Source: Diphasiastrum complanatum
Lineage: Eukaryota > Streptophyta > Lycopodiopsida > Lycopodiales > Lycopodiaceae
Length of the DNA: 64,000 nucleotides
Direction of reading: 5' to 3'
NCBI GenBank assembly: GCA_029204225.1
Contig: CM055097.1
Coordinates: forward strand, 7,025,676-7,089,675
Shown: positions 42,273 to 54,593 of the stretch, piece by piece
Numbering within the stretch: the first letter of the stretch is position 1
Layout of the letters: each line of letters starts with the position of its first letter
Translations under genes and position numbers: made by a program
The notes under the pieces: model-generated
What the model saw: the letters and a program-made list of their open reading frames with translations, nothing else
Database searches by the model: none
Told to the model about the DNA's origin: nothing

Positions 42273-44313
42273 TTAAACCTCCACCCTCCATTTGATATTG
42301 TCTAAGATCGTGCTCGATCTATCTGCAGCTGATTCTCTATATCGACTGCTCACCAAGGCGGTTTGACCTTTTCCAGAAGGAATCCCGAAAGCCTCACTTC
42401 TTGGTCTTCGGATGATGCTATCAGGAGGGATGAAACTATCTGCTGACAGACCTGGCACATTATGAGCAAATTCCTCTATATTCCAGACTTCTTCCATGCG
42501 AGTCTTTGTATGACTCATTGCTACTTCTCCAAATCTGAACAGGGTCACGATTGTTACACCTGCATGAGCGATGTTCAATCCATCTACAACCCTGTAGTCC
42601 TCCAAAGTTGACTCAATGGTGGTTTCCCAATATACAGCCTCTCTTCCTGCTACTTGAATTTTCGTCAAATGTGAATCTTCTATACGTACTAGAAGCCCAG
42701 TTCGCTGGCTGAAGTAACCAAACAGGACATGGCGGATGATTTCAGCTGGCCCATCACTTCGTGCTGCTAATGTTTGTGAATCCGTAGCAAATCTCAAAAC
42801 AAAACAGTCGTACTCTCCAATCTTCTTCTCCCCATCGCATTGTGCACTGGCAAAAGTATTCGCAATTGTTCTGGGATCAAGTCCCTACAAATCCAAAGAC
42901 ATGAACCTCCTCTTGGTCAAAAACAAAGACAAAATTCCAAGGAAGGGACTTTTGAAACTTTCAATTAGCAGAGTAAGCATCAGTTTATCGTCAGGAAACT
43001 ACCCAATTAAGGCCGAGTTGTAGACCAAGACTGACATGTGAGTAAGTTTACTCCATCAGCACTTTATAGAAGATTGACCTCAACATTGCTCCTTGTTTGA
43101 ATGCAATATAGGGCAATAGAATTATCAATGTACTAGAGTATCAATCTCGTCTCGCAAACAGAAATACTAAATATTACTACATCGTGAAAAGGCGAGGAAG
43201 AAAACCTGAAGAACTCGACGAAGAGGGCGAATCGGACCTTTTGCAGCATGAGTTCCTGACCACGGCGTGTGCCTCCAAACAAGGTTTCCATTACTCCCAG
43301 CGAATATTTTGCTACCAGCAAATGCAAGTTCGAGGCTCCACATGTCCGGCACCATTTGCCATAAAACGAAACAACCAAACTCTGCTGCCTTTGAGGAATT
43401 TCGAGAATGGATAACCTTTGCAACAGTTTCAAACTCTGAAGAAATGATTTTCATTCTCCCCATGGCATAAGAATTGTGAATAGGCTTTTGAAGCTTAGTG
43501 ATGCCTACGGCCGCAAGATACTGCTGTAGAATGTAGTTTGCAGATGACTTTTCCTGCCAAAATGTAGAGGAATTGGAAACCAATCAAGCATAGATTGATA
43601 TATCTAGACCAACACCAAGTAAACCCCTGTTCACACTTGACCAACTTTGATGGAACGGGTATCAATACTAGATGCACTGAAACGCGACAATTAAAAAAGC
43701 TTCACAAGAGAGAGGTGCCGATGGTCTCTCAGCCTCGGACAGATAAGCTTATCTTGCTAAATGTCCAGATATAGATCACTGTACAAAATGCTCTGAGCCG
43801 TCTATAAATCGCTGATGTTTCGCATGTGAGTAAATTAAAAGCTTATGTGCATGAAAAGAATAATTACAGATTGGAGTTACAGATTCCTTTCATAGGGGTA
43901 TACCCAATTGGTTTGCCTTTCTGCATTCAATGCTTCTTGCATCTATCTTTGAGATTGCTTATTTTCTTATAGCAGAATCACAAGCTTGAGAAGAAGGAAC
44001 TCACCATGGAACAGTTGCGAGGTGAAATTTGCGAAATCTTTTCCCTGATGGGCACTGGACCAAGAGGAGCACCCAGGACTCCCAGTAACTTTCTCAGATC
44101 CAATCGCTTATGTTCATGCTGGAATGTACAGTTTTGTTGCAAATGCAGATGCCCTCTAATCCAATGCCTAACAGAACCTTGTTTCTGGACTTCATTTTCA
44201 AACCCCTGAGGAGTAGGTCCCTCAATAAGTGGCGCGAGAGTTCCGCCGAACGGCTTGATACATGCAGATCTTAGAGGCTGGGCAGCCAGCTCGCGCTTTT
44301 TCTTGAGAATCAT
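42273..44313 (-). CDS. DUF620 family protein (3 exons)
   Basis: Plant-specific DUF620 protein, function unknown. Exon 1 is 44313-44005 (SVRHWIRGHLHLQ, RLDLRKLLGVLGAPLGPVPI), donor ATG|GTGAGT; exon 2 is 43553-43206 (EKSSANYILQQYLAAVG, NSYAMGRMKIISSEFET, FVLWQMVPDMWSLELA, GNLVWRHTPWSGTHAAKGPI), donor CAG|GTTTTC; exon 3 is 42884-42273 (GLDPRTIANTFASAQC, DGPAEIIRHVLFGYFSQRTG, VTLFRFGEVAMSHTKTRMEE, NVPGLSADSFIPPDS). Acceptors are GGCAG and TGTAG. The joined exons give about 422 residues without a stop and cover the family core end to end. The Met at 44313 lies right after a TTCCAG, so an upstream non-coding exon or a further coding exon is possible. It looks intact and has no retroelement features inside. 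Confidence 0.9.
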
Positions 44314-45758
44314 CTGGAAGAAGCTGGTAGCACAAAATTACAGTGTTGACAGTATTTTATATAAATTATTCACAGAAGCACTGCCTCAATCGTATGAAAA
44401 TAGATTTGTTCCAGATAAATACCGGCAAGCTATTTAGTCTCATAAAATAAACTGCCGTGAAGAACAAAATGTGAACCACAATTGGCAGGCTACTCAACGA
44501 AATTGCAGAACAAGGGTGAAGCTGACCAAAAATGTCCACTTACGACCACTAGCCCACTGCAATTAAATAGCAGGACACCATATACTGTTTCAAATCCAAA
44601 CGAATGAGCTGAAATTAGAAGTTTCCAAATGCTCTTCCTATACATAACAGAATTCCGTTGTTGAAGTAATGATGTAGAGTTATGCTGTTCGTTCAAGTGT
44701 AGCTAGAACGTGGACATTCTATCCCCGTCCAAATTCGGCAAGGGGGAAAGCAATCAATACAGAAAATATGGCCAGTCTCGGTAATAATGCCATTGAAACC
44801 TCCACTGGCGAGATTCCAGCGTGTAGCCGATCAAAATAAGAAAAAGAATATATTAAATTTCTGTTACAATAGCTCAGATTTTGTTGTTTGGGCTGAGACC
44901 AGTTTTCAGATAATCTGTGCTAAAGAACAGGACAATTCCCTGTTGAGAAGCAAAAGCTAGAAAGTAGAATCTCAATATGGTAATAATCTGAAATAAGTCC
45001 TTCAAACAAGTGTCTCAGGAGATCTCTCCTCTCTTTGAGATCAGGAGTTGAACTGAACCCATCTGCATAGATGAGACATACAACATAAAAATACTGAAAT
45101 CTGGAGAAAAATACTGACATCTGAAGACAGATGCAAGAGCATTGATATCATGCATGCAGCAATGGTTGCTGATGCAGAATTTCAATCAGACAAGAGACCC
45201 ACGTGCATCCTTTTTCATCTCCGAAGGAAAGCCTAGAGAAGATCGATATAAATAGTGGCAATTTAACATGAGGCTATGTTTTTCACAATAGTGGAAACTT
45301 CACTTACCCACATCTTTCTTTTGTGACCCATTTTTTTAAGCATTGTCAAGTGATAGAGGCAACACATAGTGTTGGGCGGTTCCCACATATTTAAGATACC
45401 CAGTGATTTAACAGATAGTGTTGGGCAGTTCCCACATATTTAGGATACTCGTAGGTTCATAGCATTGTTTTTATTTAAAAAATCAAGTACATCCAGTTCA
45501 GAGTATTAAATTTTTTCTAAATTATATTTTTTAGCGGATCTTAACAAAATTTTACAAAATGAATTTTGGTGGCTCTTAGTATAATGATTATTCCCTTATC
45601 ATGAAGCGCTGGCGGTTCTTGATACAATATACTCAATATATTTAATTCTACGGCAGGCTCATAGGCCGTTTCAAGTTCTAACGTAGGAGAAGATTCCACA
45701 TCATCATTTAAAACAAATGACTTTTATTCTATGTCATCATAGAATCCCCAGAAGACAC

Positions 45759-45803
<45 letters not shown>

Positions 45804-46120
45804 AATGTATTTTCTTCATCCTTCCTTCGCTTTTTTGTTTGAATGAATATTGGTGATATACAAGCAACTGCAACTTTTGGAAGGTTTTGGTATATGTTCA
45901 TTTTATTGTCATCATTCGATGGAATGACCTCAAATACATTGCCAGGGATTTTTTCAAGTAGTGATGTCGCAACTTCGTTTGGCTAAGGAAGCTCAGATGC
46001 TCCACACGCATTGCGCATAAAGCTCTTGCACAAAACATTAGGATTGTGCTTAGTAGAATCTCTTATCACTTGCTTATACAAACTTAGTAGTTTAATCAAC
46101 TTAAAATTAAATTTAATTCA
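44314..46120. other. Upstream flank of the DUF620 gene
   Basis: Probable promoter and 5' UTR of the minus-strand DUF620 gene in its proximal part. A 54-bp unit GTGTTGGGCGGTTCCCACAT to GATTTAACAGATA is duplicated in tandem near 45370-45452. A (CT)n tract lies at 45763-45801. No protein-coding frame is supported. Confidence 0.5.
45763..45801. repeat. (CT)n microsatellite
   Basis: About 39 bp of uninterrupted CT dinucleotides following ACACACC. Confidence 0.9.
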
Positions 46121-46709
46121 TGAGACCCTTGGATTAAGTTGGGTCCAAGATGAATGGTTAAGATCAATGTACATATTAGCCAATAGAATTTTGGGGCAAG
46201 GGCCTTCCCCATTTATAAAAAGGCACCATTTGTACTCTATTTTTATGCTTAATGAGAAGTAGGAAACTCTACCAAATTTTGGAGAGAAGCATCCTCAATT
46301 TCTATTCACCACTTGCTAATGTGCTTGATTGTGTTTTCCTTTTGCTCTCAAGTTTGCAAGTTTTTGATTTCCATAGTTAAAGTTTTTGCATTAGCAAGGT
46401 TTTTGCATTAGCAAGCAGAAGGAGCATTTGAGCTAACCTCCACCCTCACTCTCTCTCTCTCTCTCTCCACCTTCTCTCTATTACTCTCTTCCTCTCTTCT
46501 ATCCTATTCTTCTCCTTCACAAATCATGATGAATGTTAGTTTAGTAGAGTAGAGTTAGGGGCAGGTAGTGTTAGTGGTGAGTAGAGTTAAGGGAGAAAGT
46601 AGACAAGTATCTAAAAGTTGCTTCTTTACATAGTTAGGCACCTATCCAGCGTTCTAACCCTTGTTGACAGGCGGGAGGGCTACTACTACACGAGACCTAC
46701 AACCCTACA
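46121..46709 (+). mobile_element. 5' LTR of a gypsy-type element
   Basis: Starts TGAGACCCTTGG and ends CAACCCTACA, directly before a primer-binding site. It contains a TATA-like TTATAAAAAGGCACC (about 46214) and a (CT)n tract at about 46447-46468. It is the same family as 33748-34293, at an estimated 80-90% identity by eye. A true LTR start further left cannot be excluded, but TG at 46121 fits. Confidence 0.75.
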
Positions 46710-46710
46710 A

Positions 46711-46727
46711 TGGCGCCGTTGCTGGGG
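46711..46727 (+). promoter_or_regulatory. Primer-binding site (gypsy, TGGCGCC type)
   Basis: TGGCGCCGTTGCTGGGG starts two bases after the LTR end. TGGCGCCGTTGC-GGGG is the leader of many plant Athila/Tat-type gypsy elements, where it pairs with the 3' end of a tRNA. Position and sequence agree. Confidence 0.75.
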
Positions 46728-46979
46728 ATAGGTTTCCACTAACTAGTATAGCTGCTTTTTACCTATTTCTTGCTTTTTGGAGTAGTTTTAGGTAGATTTT
46801 GGGTGTTTAGAGTTAGTTTTCTATATTTTTCTGTGTTTGGACTGTTCACAGCTAGCAGAGGAGGTGTGAGAGGGTAGAGGAGGCCCTGAACATCCTCTAA
46901 GGGCTTGAAATCCAAAACAACCAGTGAAAAACCCAAAAAACAACACCAATCTACATTTTGGAGGGAAAAAGAGCCAAAT

Positions 46980-47830
46980 TTTCCATCAGATTTTGTTTTC
47001 TCCAAAACCAGAGAGAGTTAACCCTCGCATGACTGGCAGCAGCTCCAGGGTACTATCACAGACCTGCATAGAAGCCTGTGAGAGTTAGTTCCAAGCAGAT
47101 TGCAAAAATCAGAGAAAAAATCATAAAAATTCAAAAAATCCTTGTAAAAAACCAAAAAATTCAAATCTTCATAAGAACTCTCGCAGAGCCCTCTGAAGTT
47201 TCATCTCAGTGAGACCAGGACATAGAGAAGCTTGCGAGAGTTAGTTCACTGTCTAAGTGCCTGTGCAAGAGTTCCCAATGAAAAAAAGACGGGAAAATAC
47301 CAAAGAACCCTCGCAGACACTAAAATTTTTAGTTCTAGTGGACAAGAACCCTTGCTGAGAATTCTAAAGTTTTATCTCAGTGACACCAGAACACAAAAGA
47401 GTCTGCGAGAGTTAGTTTGATTCCAGTGAGCAGAAAATTGGGTTTAAGCGCTAAAAAATCACTAAATAGTGAAGATCCAACAAATCCATTCAGAGAGAAC
47501 TCTCGCAGACCACTTCAATCGACCCAGAATTACAAATTCCATTAGTGATGAAGCCTGTGAGAGTTAGTACCAATTATTGGTGAAGATTAAGCCAAATTAG
47601 TGGTTTTGAACCCTCGCAAACAATGAAATTTTTACTTCTTGCGAGAGTTAACTCTCGCAGAGATTTTTAGAGTCAGATATCCAAGCCAGATTCAGCTCAT
47701 GTGATCCTTGCAAGAGTTAATTCCCAATGATCTGAGAGATATCAAAGTTTTTTGTCTGCAAAACAGCTAAAGAACCCTCGCACAACCAACCCTCGCACCA
47801 GAAAACCCTCGCAGACTAGATCAGTGGAAA
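46980..47830. repeat. Large array of AACYCTCGCAGA motifs in the leader
   Basis: About sixteen sites of AACCCTCGCAGA or AACTCTCGCAGA and the reverse TGCGAGAGTT or TGTGAGAGTT, for instance near 47020, 47080, 47175, 47231, 47307, 47402, 47497, 47550, 47607 and three close together at 47770-47815. At 47641-47658 two sites meet as a perfect 18-bp palindrome, GCGAGAGTT-AACTCTCGC. Sequence between sites is not conserved. Confidence 0.8.
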
Positions 47831-48074
47831 GCTCTACATCAGATCTAGCTACTGTCAAAATCTCAGATCAATCAGTGCAAGGAGTAAATAGTTATCAAGG
47901 AAAACCACTATAAGGGGCCTGATTTTCACTTCCGACCAATCAGATTGATCAGATCCTTAAGATCCAGAGTGCATCCCATCGTACAAGCAAGATCCAACTA
48001 TTTTGGACCCCACCATCGGATGAATCTGAGATCTGGACGATCAGTAGCAAGAAGGACAGCGAATCAAGCACCAC

Positions 48075-48865
48075 TGTTGGAAGTATTTCTTGCGTGTGCG
48101 GTGGCTAGATCTACTTACGGGTGTAGTATAGGGATGTAGAGATTCGTCCACTTTTTAAGTTTCTACAACAAGCTTCAACGGAAATACGGAAAGAATCAAC
48201 ATGAATGAGAGCACTAAGGCTTACCCAACTAGTGCCCGAAACGGAAATAAAGCTAATTAATAACAACAATAAAATTCCTTGCTAAGGCAAACCCAACTAG
48301 CAAGATTGCTAAATCCTACGTAACACCCAAAGGGAGATAATAAGTATAAGGGAAGCTCCCTAAGATCCTGCTTACAAGATAACACACAATGGAAAACACA
48401 CTATGGAGCAACCACCCAACCAAGTAGAAGCAACCAATCAACTCTAGTAGCTTCACCCCCAAGCCAAGGAACAAGAGGCATGAATGTAGAGTGAAACTCT
48501 GGTAATAAATCCATGATCACAATGAAGAGTAGGACGAGTTTGGCCTCGATACTATAGAGCCAAAAGCAAACTGGGCACATAGCCATGCATAGCCCTAAGT
48601 TCCCTATACATAGATTCACCTAGAATAGAGTCCTAAGCATGGACCACCTATTCATATAATTGCTATTGATAACTCTACACATGCATTCACTGTCTCAAAC
48701 CTTGTCTAGACTCCATTTAGTGTGTTCTGGGTCTCACAAGGATATTAGTTACTTTTGGGCCACATCCAGTATGACGTGGCATAACTAACAGCCTGATTTA
48801 CTGGAGTACCGTGTATCCAAGACTAGGAGTATACTGAACCCTACTTACTAGTCATGGACATAACA
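48075..48865 (-). repeat. 3' LTR of the non-coding element
   Basis: On the minus strand it starts TGTTATGTCCATGAC after a polypurine tract and ends AGAAATACTTCCAACA at 48075. The last 270 bp match the LTR fragment at 38935-39102. Confidence 0.7.
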
Positions 48866-51800
48866 TTCTTCCCTCCTTAAACTGTTTCTATCCTTAGAAA
48901 CTCTCTAAACAGGAAAGAATAACAAGAACAGTTCTTTTAATTTTAAATATCAACCCAGAAAATTATTATCCTTACTCTAACTTTCATGTCAAACAAGTAC
49001 TCAGAGATAATCCTATTTTCCAAATGATAATCTCTACACTAGAGTACAGCTCAAGTTTAATAAAATACACTAAGCGATAAATTTTCCAATTGGGTTATAT
49101 TTACCATAAGTTAGTAACATCACCTTCATGTAAAACATTTACATGAAACACCGGGTGAGATAACCTAACTTAAGAGATTAAAGTTAAAGAAATAATAAAA
49201 TAATTATAATTACAGTCTGAAATTATCCACAAATCTGACAGATAATTCATAAGTTTTCAAGTACAAATATCCTTAGAATCCAAATTCTAAGATATGACAA
49301 TTCATTCAATTAGAATCTCTAGGAGAGTCATTATCATTATCTAGGTCCAACATATCTCAAGAAATGTAAGAATCATTCCAAAATCTTTCCACTAAGAAAA
49401 TATTGGATTTAGGAATATTCTTCACCCAGGATTCTTTAACTGAAGTGCAAGATTCAAGTCTATAAATCACTGGTAATTAAAGACTGAATGCATACCAAAA
49501 TGACAATCATCTTCAACTACAAAACTTTTGATTACAATCCAGAATCACATCTAGACATCCAAAATCCTGCTGAATATCAATTCAGTTGTTATTCTTGGAT
49601 TCATTTTACCGTATATCCAATGCACACAATTTTTTAACTGATGAACCAAAATGTTCACTAATCATGTGTCTTACAAGCAATATAAATAAAAAACCATCAG
49701 TTTCCGGTGAATCCACATCACACTGATCGTTTTACCAATTAATTTCATCCTGGAGTAATCAACTACTCAAGTTAATTTCCAATTTATTATCTCTTGTTCC
49801 CAAACATTGGAGAATCCATTTATTTGGATGATTGGCATGCCTATCAGATGGATACCACAAATCCACATCTGATTATGTGACTTAAATAGAAGAATTAACA
49901 TGGTTCACTATTACACTCCGAACCTTTCTGGTTATTGACAAACTTCGAAACCCTATTGATGCATCAAATCTAGGGACAAGCTTCTGTCAACTAACAGATC
50001 AAATGTAATCCACGTATCAGATTCCACTTTTAAACCTCACAATTGACATCCAAAATTGCGGATAACTCAATGGTTACAAAGATATCACTTACGAATTCAT
50101 CTGATGAATTCTAACCAGGCAGTATTAAGCAAATATTTACAGGGATTACCAAAATCTCAACTGCAAAATACATTTCCTGATCACATTTACTATTTCTGAT
50201 GTCCACTCTTCTTCCCTCCTTAGAATTTTCAGTTCCTTGAAAATCTATTTCAGCTAAGATACCAAGAAGACATAATGACATTAGTAAATGTTTAAAAACT
50301 AATTACTGTAGAAAAAAAATCCAAAACATTTTCATTTCTATCCCATACCTGGACTGAATATAATTCACCATAGGATTTTACTGGAAATGAAATCCATTAT
50401 GTAATTCCTATTATTACAAATTTCCAATAAGGTTGGACTGTTTTTTCTTTTTATTGACTGGTTTTGCATTATTCTGCTAATATTGACAAAACCTATCCAA
50501 ACATAGAATATGAAATTACATGAATGGAAATCCCAGCAATAGGATTTCAGTAATTCTTGAACCGTATCTTGTCAGATTTACTGACTAGATAAAGAATACT
50601 ATTGCAACCCATCCAATCTGATTATTTCATATGGTTTGATGATTTTAATTCAAATTTAACGACTATCTTGCACAAATGTTCACTTGACTGATTTCTATCG
50701 ATCAACATCGATTAGAAAACTTATTAGACAAGTAACTGATTTCCAATTATCAAATGGAAATTCAACAAAAAAAAAAAAATCAAATTTTAACTTTCAATCT
50801 GGGAGTTCCCAAATGACAACACAGTAAAAATTGTCAGCAATTCATTGCAGTTCCTTCTGTCAATTTTAGCTTATCTATCACTGGGAAATAATTTAGACTT
50901 AGTGAAAACACTATGATCAATTCTGACTGATAAACTCCATTTAATCAATTCACTAATCTAAGCTGATCCCATAGATAATGAAAAAAAGACCGAAGTTTCG
51001 ATTTTTCCCTAAAAACTCAAAATTTGTTTTATTTTACGTAATTCAAAAATTCTGACGAAAATACTGTTAGTTTAAAAGGCAATCGGAATCGAGAAAATCG
51101 AAACACTATTTGATTCCTAATGTTACTAACCCAATGTCAAACTGGCATGCAAAGCACACTACATCAGTCACAAACGTCATTACGAAATTTTTTACGTAAA
51201 CTTCAGTTTTACGAAATTTGTCAACCAATAACACAGATTTGTAGCCCAACTGTCAAAGCACATGCGTATGACCACTCAAATCAATTGTAAATCCTTCATG
51301 CATGTCAGAATCACTCTGAGAATCATCATGCAACTAGTCCATGCAAACACAGTACTACAAATTAGGGAAATGACTAGCATGCAATCAGAACAATTCCAAA
51401 TTTTGCAAATTTTACTCACAAAACCACAAAACTTCAGATGATCATAACTTTGGCTACAGGACACCAAACTGGGTGCTGTAAAGCTCAATACAGAGGGAGA
51501 CCAAGTGAACAAGATGCCTGCCATGTCAGCCTACCACCTAGGCTTCACATGTGCTAGATCAGAGTGTCTGAAAAATTGTAGTAGGGCACACTTCCACAAG
51601 AAGGAACCATGCAAAAACTTGCAAACACCTCCCCAAGCCCAAAATTGATGCTACCAACAGTCTTAAACCATCAATTAGACTTCCATGAAGCATTCATACT
51701 GATTTTTAAGATGCAGTATAGGCTGAAAACGAAGATTTCTTGGTTTGTAGAAGTCAAAATAGCTTCAAACTTGATGGAGATGGTGCGTAAGCCACCGCCC

Positions 51801-52635
51801 ATCAATTCACAGGTCTGATAGCTTTCTAGGAAGGTAAAAAGAAATGCTAATCATGCTGTAATTAATTCCAGCATGATCTCCTTATGGATTTGGAGAGATC
51901 CATCCCTCAAAAATCACCAAAAATGGTCATTTTTTGAAATTTTTTGACTTTCTACAAGTCCAATTGCTGGAATTCTTGGTTCTAACTTCAGGGAAAACTT
52001 CAAAAAAACTTGGTTCACCTCTTTACAAGCTCTACATGGTGTTTTACAGCCACCTACTATCCAACTTTATGAAAAAAAACAAGCAAAAATGATGATTTTT
52101 GGCTATTTTTCGATTTTTTCATCACCATAAAGTGGAAATTCACGACATACAGCTCTTTCTCTAACACATGCAAACCGATTTACAGAATTACAACCATCTA
52201 ATTGATCTGATCTTGCTGGATTTTGGTTCTTACTATCTATTTTGTGCCAAAAAGCATGAAAAACCAAGCAATTTTGACCAAAACATAGCCTAGAATCATA
52301 AATCATTGGAGAGAACTAGCATGCATCATTAATTTCATCATTAATGAGCCCTAAAACGAAAGTACACTTGCTGGAAAATTCAGATCTATCAAAGATTTGA
52401 TCTACACAAGAAAAAGCTCCAAAAAAGCATCACAAATTGGTCTTCAAGGACAATTCTCCATAAAACCACAAAGAATCCCAAGAGTAATGGATCTTAGCAA
52501 CATGCAAAATGAAACTGGGATAGTACACCCACTTGCACACTTGCTATCCACCTTGGAAGAGAATTCCCATGGATCCAATCCAAAATTTTGACGAAAGGTA
52601 GCCCTTCTCCATGTTCTCCAAACTTCGTAAGCCTT
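48866..52635. other. Interior of the non-coding LTR element
   Basis: 3.8 kb, AT-rich, without any ORF I can relate to a protein on either strand. It contains an A14 run near 50769. Confidence 0.7.
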
Positions 52636-52647
52636 GCTCTGATACCA
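52636..52647 (-). promoter_or_regulatory. Primer-binding site TGGTATCAGAGC
   Basis: The classical tRNA-iMet complement of plant LTR retrotransposons, one base inside the 5' LTR-like repeat. Confidence 0.85.
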
Positions 52648-53093
52648 CTATAAGGGAAGCTTTCTAAGATCCTGCTTACAAGATAACACACAATGGAAAA
52701 CACACTATGGAGCAACCACCCAACCAAGTAGAAGCAACCAATCGACTCTAGTAGCTTCACCCCCAAGCCAAGGAACAAGAGGCATGAATGTAGAGTGAAA
52801 CCCTGGCAATGAATCCATGATCACAATGAGGAGTAGGGCAAGTTTGGCCTCAATATATAGAGCCAAAAGCAACCTGGGCACATAGCCATGCATAGCCCTA
52901 AGTTTCCTATACATAGATTCACCTAGAATAGAGTCCTAAGCATGGACCACCTATTCATAGAATTGCTATTGATAATTCTACACATGCATTCACTGTCTCA
53001 AACCTTTTCTAAACTCCATTTAGTGTGTTCTGGGCCTCACAAGGATATTAGTTACTTTCGGGTCACATCCAGTATGACGTGGCATAACTAACA

Positions 53094-53517
53094 GCTTGAC
53101 AAGGTCAATATGGGAAAAAGAGAAAGGGTCAGGGACTATATTGAATGGGTCAAACATCTATGATCCGAGTGCAGTGCAGCCCTAACTCCTGATCATGCGG
53201 TGATCATGTGGTTACTAATAGGACTACCACGTTGCATCAAGAGAGAACTAGAACGACGGGAGCAGTATGCTACTCTGCAAGAAGCCATGCAGGATGCCAT
53301 CAGGGAAGAGGGTGAGAGATCAGACGATGAATATCCAATCCCCCATACTCTTACTTCCTTGATAGAGATCAAGGGAAAATTAAAACTCACAGGCGAAGGT
53401 CCTTATCGGATCAAAGAAATTCTTAATCATGGAGCTGTGAATTTGGAGAAGCTAGATGGGACACCTTTCGACAAACACATCAACGGTAGCTGGTTGCACA
53501 AGTACTGGCCACCATAG
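53094..53517 (+). pseudogene. Gypsy gag joined to integrase C-terminus
   Basis: The frame begins with RERVRDYIEWVKHL and MWLLIGLPRCIKRELERREQ, the end of a gypsy gag domain (compare LFLVGLPKNIRHEL at 35.6 kb). After SDDE near 53330 it switches without a break to SLIEIKGKLKLTGEGPYRIK, EILNHGAVNLEKLDGTPF and NGSWLHKYW, the C-terminal end of a gypsy integrase. Zinc knuckle, protease, RT, RNase H and the integrase core are missing. The deletion joined the two in one 105-codon frame. Confidence 0.75.
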
Positions 53518-53577
53518 TGAGACAGATCCAGGTTGGTGGTGGCATGTTACAAAAAGTTTATCTGTTCGGCCATCACA

Positions 53578-53720
53578 ACTAGATCAAGGAAGATCAAAGC
53601 CAGATCAAGCTAGATCTATCAAGATTCAGCCAGATCTAGTGAGATCAAAGAAGATCCAACAAAATTCAATAGAGATCTAGATCTAGATAGGATCAAGAGG
53701 AAAGCAGATCATCAGATTAC
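53578..53720. repeat. AGATCAA/AGATCTA-rich block
   Basis: More than ten GATC cores in 140 bp, mostly as AGATCAA, AGATCTA or AGATCCA. Colinear with 29495-29610. It forms the untranslated 3' region of the gypsy fragment on its left. Confidence 0.65.
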
Positions 53721-53831
53721 ACCAATAAGACTCCCAAATTGCAGGTCAGAAACCTCGATCTCAGTAACCAGGATAAAATAAGACAAAATTTACCAAAACT
53801 GATGGATCTGCTACCAAATATCTATCAAAAC

Positions 53832-54593
53832 TGTCATGAAAGCGCTTTTTTCTTTCTTGTTTCGTGTTCGTCCTCTATTCTGATTCGCAAACAATTTTCT
53901 GTCTTTGAATTTTCTTTTCGTGCGAAAGCTCTTACGGGATCTCAGACACTCGACTACGCATCACAAAACATACTTTATTCTAGCAATCAAGAGACACAGA
54001 ACAAGGCCAAGAGATATACGAAATAGAGTGACTATATTGTCAATTTGGTTTTGGAGCAAGATCGTCAGTGTCTCGTTCGTTGGCGGATTGACTCTCTGCT
54101 CTTTTGTTGTGTTCTACCCGTTGGCAGACTTTCATGCACAGCTATGGTATTTGATTTCTTACTCTATTTGCTAAGTCTCTCTCTGTTTCTTACAGATCTC
54201 TGTATATTCTATCTCTCTTCTTCTTCTTCTTATTTGGTCTTTGTTTTTTTTGTTATGATCCAAAGAGGATCGTTTATACCTCAAGATAGCTAAACGTAGA
54301 ATCACAAGACTAGTTAATGCTAATCAACTAGTTAGTTAGTCTTCGTTGTTGCTATTTGTTTCAATTGGGCATGAAGCATGTTGAGCTGCCAGCTGGCAGT
54401 GCGAATGATTTCTCTTCGTTTGTTTCGTTCTTTTTGTTTTGCGATCCTGAAGGTGTGTTTACGATTCGCAATTGATTCACGAATTGTTCATGCTTTGAGT
54501 CAAAGACACGTTGATTGTCGCAAATTGTTCTCGTTCGACTTTTTTGTCTTGTTCGTGCTGCAACAAAGTTGCAGGAATTCACTATTTCTGACA
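53832..54593 (-). mobile_element. 3' LTR of a copia element
   Basis: On the minus strand TTCAAGAGGGAA is followed by TGTCAGAAATAG (54593), and the repeat ends CTTTCATGACA at 53832. The termini TGTCA and TGACA are perfect inverted repeats. A TATA-like GGTATAAACG lies near 54280. A partner 5' LTR is not in the window. Confidence 0.7.

Larger units (their letters stand above)
48075..53093 (-). mobile_element. Non-coding LTR element (LARD-like), minus orientation
   Basis: Two direct repeats, 48345-48790 and 52649-53093, are about 95% alike over 445 bp. On the minus strand the copy at 52649 is followed by TGGTATCAGAGC, the initiator-Met tRNA primer site of plant LTR elements. On the other side AAGGAGGGAAGAA (48878-48866) is followed by TGTTATGTCC, giving a full 3' LTR of 48075-48865 with TG and CCAACA ends. 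The 5' LTR lacks about 270 bp at its 3' end and about 75 bp at its 5' end. The 3.8 kb interior has no gag or pol; every frame is closed. Mobilisation would need another element's proteins. Confidence 0.75.

Noticed and set aside
43184-43470. Plus-strand ORFs across DUF620 exon 2
   Set aside because: Antisense shadows of a well-supported exon.
48401-52914. Small ORFs in the LARD-like element, e.g. at 48401-48619 and 52494-52914
   Set aside because: They lie within or next to the LTRs, recur as LTR copies and show no protein homology.
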